Notes under the pieces: generated by a model
The model's input: only the letters and a program-made list of their open reading frames with translations
The model's database searches: none
Told to the model about the DNA's origin: nothing
Assembly (NCBI RefSeq): GCF_009389715.1
Contig: NC_052404.1
Location: 2,410,738-2,474,737 of the forward strand
DNA: 64,000 nt
Source: Phoenix dactylifera
Lineage: Eukaryota; Streptophyta; Magnoliopsida; Arecales; Arecaceae
Reading direction: 5' to 3'
In this document: positions 58,614 through 64,000 of the stretch, piece by piece
Layout of the letters: every line of letters starts with the position of its first letter
How positions within the stretch are numbered: position 1 is the first letter of the stretch
Program-made: the position numbers and the translations under genes

Positions 58614-61600
58614 TCACTTTGGAGGTGACATTGTCATGGCTGCTTGCTCATTATATTCGTTTATCATCATCATCATCATCATCATCATCAACATAATCAT
58701 CAGCGTCAGCATTTTCGTCATCAGTGTCAAAACTTCATGGTTTTCCAAGAAATTAGCCTGCATTTGTTGAAAATGGCTGATATAATCTCTTGCCTCAGAG
58801 ATGAGAGCAGTCCTTGCAGCTTTGAGAGCTCCAATTTCCAACTTACTGGTGGTCTTCTTACACCTATCGGCAACAGGGATTGCAGTCTTGGTGCACGTTC
58901 TTCTCCTTGCATCTCTACAGTGAAGGTGATCAATGTACTTCTCATGCAGAGCTATGTTCTTTATCTGCTTCAGAACTTCAGGACTTGGATCAGCCTGGCT
59001 GGTCCTGAATCTTGAGAGCATTCTTTTATGAGATGATGAAGATCTCTCATTGCAATTTTGGAGAAAAATGGAGGGATTGGTTATGCAATCAGTTGTTTCA
59101 GGTGACATAATCTCAGAATTTGGTGAAGTTTCAAAATTTGAGAAATGATCTGCTTCCTGGCTTCGATCAGTGAGGCAGTGCTTCCTTAGCAAATGCCTTG
59201 CTGTCTTCCGTGCAATAAGACTCTTCTGTTTACTACTTCTAACTCTTCTCATTTTTGTCACCATAAGTTCTTTCATTTTACTTCCTGACGAAGTAAAACT
59301 GCCTACAGGAGAAAAATTCAATTTATTTGCCCTTGAACGAGGTTGAGGTTGAGTTGGGGTTCCGAGGTCAGCATGGGATTCTGTTGAAGCATTCCTGTGC
59401 AGTCTTTCCTGGCACCTACAAAAATTTACAACATCAGATGTTATCGTACAACTTGAATAACTTTATGGCGATGCCGACATCTTGGGACTTGATTCAGAAG
59501 AAATATGTTAAAAACACTTATCATGCATGTGCAAGAAAAACTAAAATAATTTCAGCTGGCTCAAATCAATGAAATGATAGAGATTTCAAGTTTGCCACAT
59601 GGTCTCAGGAAGATTGCAATTTCTACTTGGATATTTGCTTTGGCAGGCTTTACTTTATACACAGAATAATATGATTAATATGATTAATAAATATATGAAC
59701 TACCCATGTGCACAGAAGTTATATTGGCATTTGAATTGTAAAAGTGCATGAGTTGAAGGAAGAAGATGTTAGTCAACCACACCACCACATTTCTGCATTG
59801 CAAGCAAAGATAACACAATATTTTAAGCTCAATTAAATGTGATTTTCTATAGTAATCTTATTGTAGACATGAACGAACAAGCTCAATAATCGAGCCTTGT
59901 AAATAGTAAAATCTACGAAAAAATATATATAGAAAATATAGCTAGTTTTATTAAAAAGGAGAAGGGAAATAATTTGACCGGATACTAAATTTCCACAAAT
60001 GGAATGACACCAATCATCTAATGACACCATTTCTAGAAGCAAGCAAGCTATCGTTTCTATCCAAGAAAGCCCTTGTGGAACTTAAAAGACAGTACCTACT
60101 CAGACACCACTTGATATGCAGCAAATGACTACCTTTAGAAACAAAGACACCTAGCCTAAGTATACTCACCCACACACGTCTTGACAAAATAACTCCAGTT
60201 CCCCGTAACAAGTGATGCCAAGATTTTGTTTGAATACAGGCACATTCTATTGTATGCTGCCAGTCACATTGGTCCACCGCTGCTTGTAGATTGGCCAGGA
60301 AACCCATTTTCCAGATAGGTTCTTGCACTGTACCATTCTAGCAGTGATTGGCATGAATGTTGGTACATGGTATTTCAATACTTGGCCTGAAGATACCAAC
60401 AAAAGTTATAGTAACCTCATTATTTTCTCCAGTTCACAATTCTAACCTCACTATGTCTCTCTCCTTTTTTGGTAAGGACTAAGGACCTCACTATTATCTC
60501 TGAGTTTACAATTCTTATAATCTGCTGAGGGCTTGAGGTCTATCATATTATAACTTCTCGCATTTTAGAAGCAAGACCACTTTTGTTTGCCACTTGAATT
60601 TCTACAATCCACAACCCAAGTTTCTTTATTCATTCATCTGACTATTTGACTTCCACAGTACCAGCAATCTTTTAGAACAATTTCTCATGTAATCTGACAT
60701 CATTTTTTTTTCCATTTTTTAAGGAATGATACACTTGTATCCTTTAAACTTCTTTGATATATTTTTTCAAACATTTTATAGTTTTTCTTTCTTTCTTCTA
60801 AAATGCAGATACATTACTATCAACTTATCCTGGGTGATCAATTTTTTCCTAGTAATATCTTATGACATTTATTAGGTTCTTTCTTTTCTCTTAAGAGACT
60901 CGACATATAGAATATATGCATATTGATAGATTGTAGGCCACCACAAACCACTCACCAAGTTTCTAACTCAGAATCCTTGTTCATCATATGCCTCTCCTCT
61001 CCTCTACTATTTCTCTTAGATGGCTTTTACTGCTAGTCATCACGCTTATATTTCTTCTCCATCCAGAATACCTTGCATTAGTATATCCCTCTCTAGTAGC
61101 ATACAGTTCTCTCTCCCAATTGACCTTTAATAGTTCTATCCTGCCCACATATTTATAATCGTAAGCCGTTGCCAGTCTTCATATTTTTCTTTTTTACTCC
61201 TTTCAATTCAATCTCCCCAACTAAAGTTTCTTATACTGTTTATATTGAAATCCCAAAAGGCTCCAAGTTTAGAACTAGCTTCTTTCCCGTCTATTATGTC
61301 ACATGAAAAAGAATCCTTACTTATTGTTGCTGCTATGGGGACACCATTACAGATGGTTGCTTCTAAACAGAAGATAATTTCCCAGTTGTATATCCCTTTC
61401 TTGGGGGGGAAACTTTACATCTTTCACCTAGTTGCCTTAGCAGAGCCTTGCCATTTCTCAATGGCAACAAAATCAAGTTGTGATGCCATCAAGTACACCA
61501 TGGCTATAACAGGCACTTCACTGTTTTCTCAGCATGATCAAGTGTAACTGCAGTGTTGTCCACTCATAGATAACTCTATAGAATTAGAAAATTTAAACTA

Positions 61601-63430
61601 AATCCCAAATAATGCACGCCTCGTCTTTACATCTGTCATCAACCATGAGTTGACCTTCCACCTTTCTCGTTGGCCTATTATCAGCATTGCTAGCATTAGG
61701 GATTCAGAGTCGAAATCAGAAACTCGTCTTTTCTATCAAAAACCAGAGTATGCTGAATGAGAAAAGTGCACTCTTCTTATGCCAACTTCTTCTGTGTGCT
61801 ATACTCTAAAATGAATGCATTCAAACATTCAACATCATTTAAAAAAAAAATTGTTCAATAAGGCCAGCTATGTTAATCCAAACTGCAGAACATTTTTAAC
61901 TAGATAAAATTGGATAAGTGTTCCAACTTCCAAAATTGCCCTCACAGGTTCCAAATATGCTCTTATCTACAAGACCTCTCTACAGTTGGCATAATCATAG
62001 ATACTAGGCTTGTAAAACCCAAAAAAAATAAGCAAAACAACACAATTACTGCGACAACGATGATTGATTTCTTAGGGAAATCAGAACAACATGGACCACC
62101 ACAAAGATCCAAAAGACAGAAAATTTGATAAATGTGTTGGTCGAGTATTACCGTAGTATGACGCAAAGACGTGTTCAAAGCATTTCGAGTACCCACAATA
62201 CATATTTTCTGATCATGAATCTGAAAGAAGTACATGCAGGAAATTACACAAACTCTTGTAGAATACTGGCATTAGCCAGAGCCGCTTGCAAAGGTGCAGA
62301 TATAGGGAACTCATAAGAAATTCAAAACTTCCATTCCGGCATATCTGCAAACTAGTCCTAAATGAAATCTATATGCCAACTATCAAATCCAACTGCTCTG
62401 GATACCTAGTAGCAGGTTAATCTAGGAGCCAACAAGATGGACTCATCTCACATGTAATTGGAACATATATGGAGCCAGCCAAAGATTTGCCAATTTAACT
62501 ATTCAATATTTTTTCCAATCTAAGGAATTGAGTGGGTAAAGCCCTAACAGGGCAGAATATTCAAGTTGAATTTACCATGTCCAGAATCTTGAATCAAGAA
62601 GATCATATGAAAGCCACAAAAATGAAACTGCCAAAAGAAAGGCCTGGCAAAATACCATTTTGGACACCTTCTTCCAGAAATGCGGTGATGGCCTCGCCAA
62701 AAGTAAAGCCCTCCGCAACGCCGCCTCCTGCTCTCTCGTCCAAGCCTCGAAGCCGCAACATTCCTCCACCTCGCTTCTTCCTGTCTCCATCTCCGCTTCA
62801 ACATTCTCCACTCTCTTTCTCCTCTTCTTCTCCCTCTCCCCTCTCTCGATCACTATTCTCGTCCCCCGTCCAATCAACAGCAACCCTTTGGTGCAACCTC
62901 GGAGAAGCCATCAATCTCCCAGACCGCTCGGTTTGACAACGAAAGCTCCATCTTTCTTCATAACATCAGCCAGATCAGAGGCAAACCTCGGAGACTCCTC
63001 CGGCTCTGCGAGAAATGGCATCTTTCTTCGTGACTCGCCGAATTGGAGGCAAACCTCGGAGACCTCCTCCGGCTCTGCGAGAATCGGCATCTTCTTCGTG
63101 ACCTCGGCCGAATTGGGAGGCAAACCTCGGAGACCTCCTCCGGCTCTGCGAGAAATCGGCATCTTTCTTCGTGACCTCGGCCGAATTGGAGGCTAATCTC
63201 GGGGACCGTCTCCGGCTCTGGGACGCATTCGGCCGTGCCGGCACCGAGATTTGCCGGGACTTGAGCGATCCCGGAGGATTTCTTCTGGGTCTGCTTCGAA
63301 TCCGGCGAGAAAGGAGAAGATTGGAGCTGGGGTTGCTCTTGGAAATTGGATCGTCGTTCTTCTGGGGATGGAATCGGGGAGACCTTCGGAGAGGGGTTTG
63401 GTGGGTTAGGGCGTCGGCCGGCGCTGCCAT
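58614..63430 (-). CDS. SANT/Myb-like nuclear protein with RRSPR repeats; frame disrupted
   Basis: Two exons: 62656-63430 and about 58614-59415, joined in phase 0 (AAAATG|GTATTT ... TTTTTGTAG|GTGCCAGG). The start reads MAAPADALTHQTPLRRSPRF. A 72-bp repeat follows, with 24-residue units containing RRRSPRFASNSAEVTKKDAD, then an acidic/basic stretch. A SANT domain begins EAWTREQEAALRRA, continues ARPSPHFWKKVSKM and crosses into exon 2 as VPGKTAQECFNRI. Beyond are basic segments (MKELMVTKMRRVRSSKQ), EVLKQIKNIALHEKYIDHL and an Asp-rich end. I know no firm name; a chromatin or transcription role is inferred from the SANT domain and basic motifs. Literal translation fails at many one-base length differences: GGG at 59375-59377, AAAA at 58729-58732, and several in the repeat at 62950-63230. 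Depending on the last one, the stop is at 58651 or 58614. It is either a pseudogene or, more likely, poorly read sequence. Confidence 0.75.
59416..62655 (-). other. large intron of the SANT-protein gene
   Basis: 3.2 kb of AT-rich sequence between the donor at 62655 and acceptor at 59416. No exon or clear transposon was recognised in it. Confidence 0.6.
62950..63230 (-). repeat. 72-bp coding tandem repeat, about four units
   Basis: Unit (plus strand) contains aacctcggagacctcctcc, ggctctgcgagaaatcggca and tctttcttcgtgacctcgg. It encodes the 24-residue RRSPRF-type repeat of the SANT protein. Units differ from each other mainly by single-base gains and losses. Confidence 0.85.
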
Positions 63431-63634
63431 CGCCGCCGGGTTCGCTTTCTGGTGGGATTTTCTTCTTGGACATTGGAGAATTATTAGGGATTGGGAGTGG
63501 CCGGGGAGGGGGGGGAGGGACGGTGAAGGACTGAAGAGGGAAAGGAGGTTTCAAAAGTTCAAACCATGCACTAAAAATGGAAAGGTGGTTTGGTTCCGGG
63601 CTGAAGCGAGTCAGTCACAAAAGACCACATGATT

Positions 63635-64000
63635 GCCAGGCAAGGTGGTAGCCTAGTGGTTCTTGGGCAGCAATTCTAACCACAAGGTTCCAAGTTCGAA
63701 TCGCTGCGGCGATAATTAAATTGTGGACCGAAGCTCACTACTTTGGGCCACTGCTTGGACTTGTGGTGTAGGACCGCTCTTGAACCGCTCAGTAGCCGGG
63801 GTGGTTGCCGGGTGTGACGTACTCACACGTGGGACTCGAGCCAGAGCTCAGAGGAAGTAGCTGAGCGGGCCTACGGGTGGGGAGGGTTATGAGTAAAACC
63901 GGTCGGGGTGCCCAACACATGGCCATTTCTGCCCGCATCGAACATTCTCCTGGCGGGGCGGGGGCCCAGTGGGTTTGCTACGCGGGGTGGGCTTGTCCCT
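63635..64000 (+). mobile_element. tRNA-derived SINE, cut by right window edge
   Basis: Same family as 26469-26872. A box TGGTAGCCTAGTGG (63646-63659) and B box AGTTCGAATCG (63693-63703) give a tRNA-like head. The body includes gacgtactcacacgtggga and ggggtgcccaacacatgg. 366 of about 400 bases are inside the window. It lies about 200 bases upstream of the SANT-protein start. Confidence 0.85.

Noticed and set aside
58620..58740. Poly-Met tail of the SANT protein as literally translated
   Set aside because: The alternate frame gives an Asp-rich acidic end typical of nuclear proteins; the Met run is most likely a frameshift product of an A/T-run length error.
60014..60328. 104-codon open frame on minus in the SANT-gene intron
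   Set aside because: No recognised domain and no splice sites joining it in frame with the flanking exons.
62544..62655. Continuation of the SANT exon past 62656 as coding
   Set aside because: Residues after KKVSKM (VFCQAFLL...) do not fit the SANT fold, whereas the 59415 exon supplies VPGKTAQECF directly after a GT donor.
63640..63710. tRNA gene
   Set aside because: Only A and B boxes fit; no full cloverleaf or anticodon arm, and the sequence continues as a SINE body also found at 26.5-26.9 kb.

Overview
The window is nuclear DNA of a flowering plant. It is AT-rich, its genes have GT-AG introns, and its repeats are typical plant transposons (hAT, CACTA, LINE, SINE, TRIM). The mix resembles a palm-like monocot, but that is an inference. 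No tRNA, rRNA, organelle, viral or prokaryotic gene cluster was seen. Six genes or gene parts can be supported by reading exons and splice sites. From the left: a GDSL esterase/lipase 5' end (minus, cut by the window edge); a small acidic protein with an MGC lipidation start (minus, 2 exons, 3675-4739); a CHY-zinc-finger/RING E3 ubiquitin ligase of the MIEL1/CHYR1 family (plus, 12 exons, 10626-16168, 262 aa); a 76-residue Gly/Pro/Cys-rich CYSTM-like protein (plus, 2 coding exons, 24301-24922); an ERdj2A/SEC63-type DnaJ protein (minus, 10 exons over 21 kb, 33409-54723, 679 aa); and a SANT/Myb-like nuclear protein (minus, 58614-63430) whose reading frame is broken by many one-base length changes. 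These genes are unrelated to each other, as expected for plant intergenic spacing; there is no operon logic. ERdj2A acts at the ER translocon, and the MIEL1-like ligase acts in ubiquitin-dependent turnover of regulators. | Repeats make up much of the rest. A TRIM retrotransposon family (LTR about 135 bp, initiator-Met-tRNA type primer site) occurs at four places: 1.4-1.8, 7.0, 8.4 and 58.0 kb. Several hAT-type non-autonomous elements are dated by 8-bp target duplications: 17547-18511 (GATTTGAG), 35193-36118 (TTAGAAAC, still carrying a BED zinc finger) and a 235-275 bp pair at 36612 and 46177. A CACTA element with its Ptta/En/Spm protein lies at 29412-31150. LINE remnants with RNase H or zf-RVT regions lie at 9.2, 26.2-28.2 and 49.0 kb. 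A tRNA-headed SINE sits inside one LINE, bounded by a 12-bp duplication, and a sister copy runs off the right edge. | The least explained parts are a tandemly duplicated 1.2-1.4 kb module (19.7-22.4 kb), whose two copies keep the same 28-codon ORF with only synonymous changes, and a GC-rich island at 55.1-55.9 kb with repeated exon-like blocks and a minus-strand TATA box. No wholly new biological system is evident.
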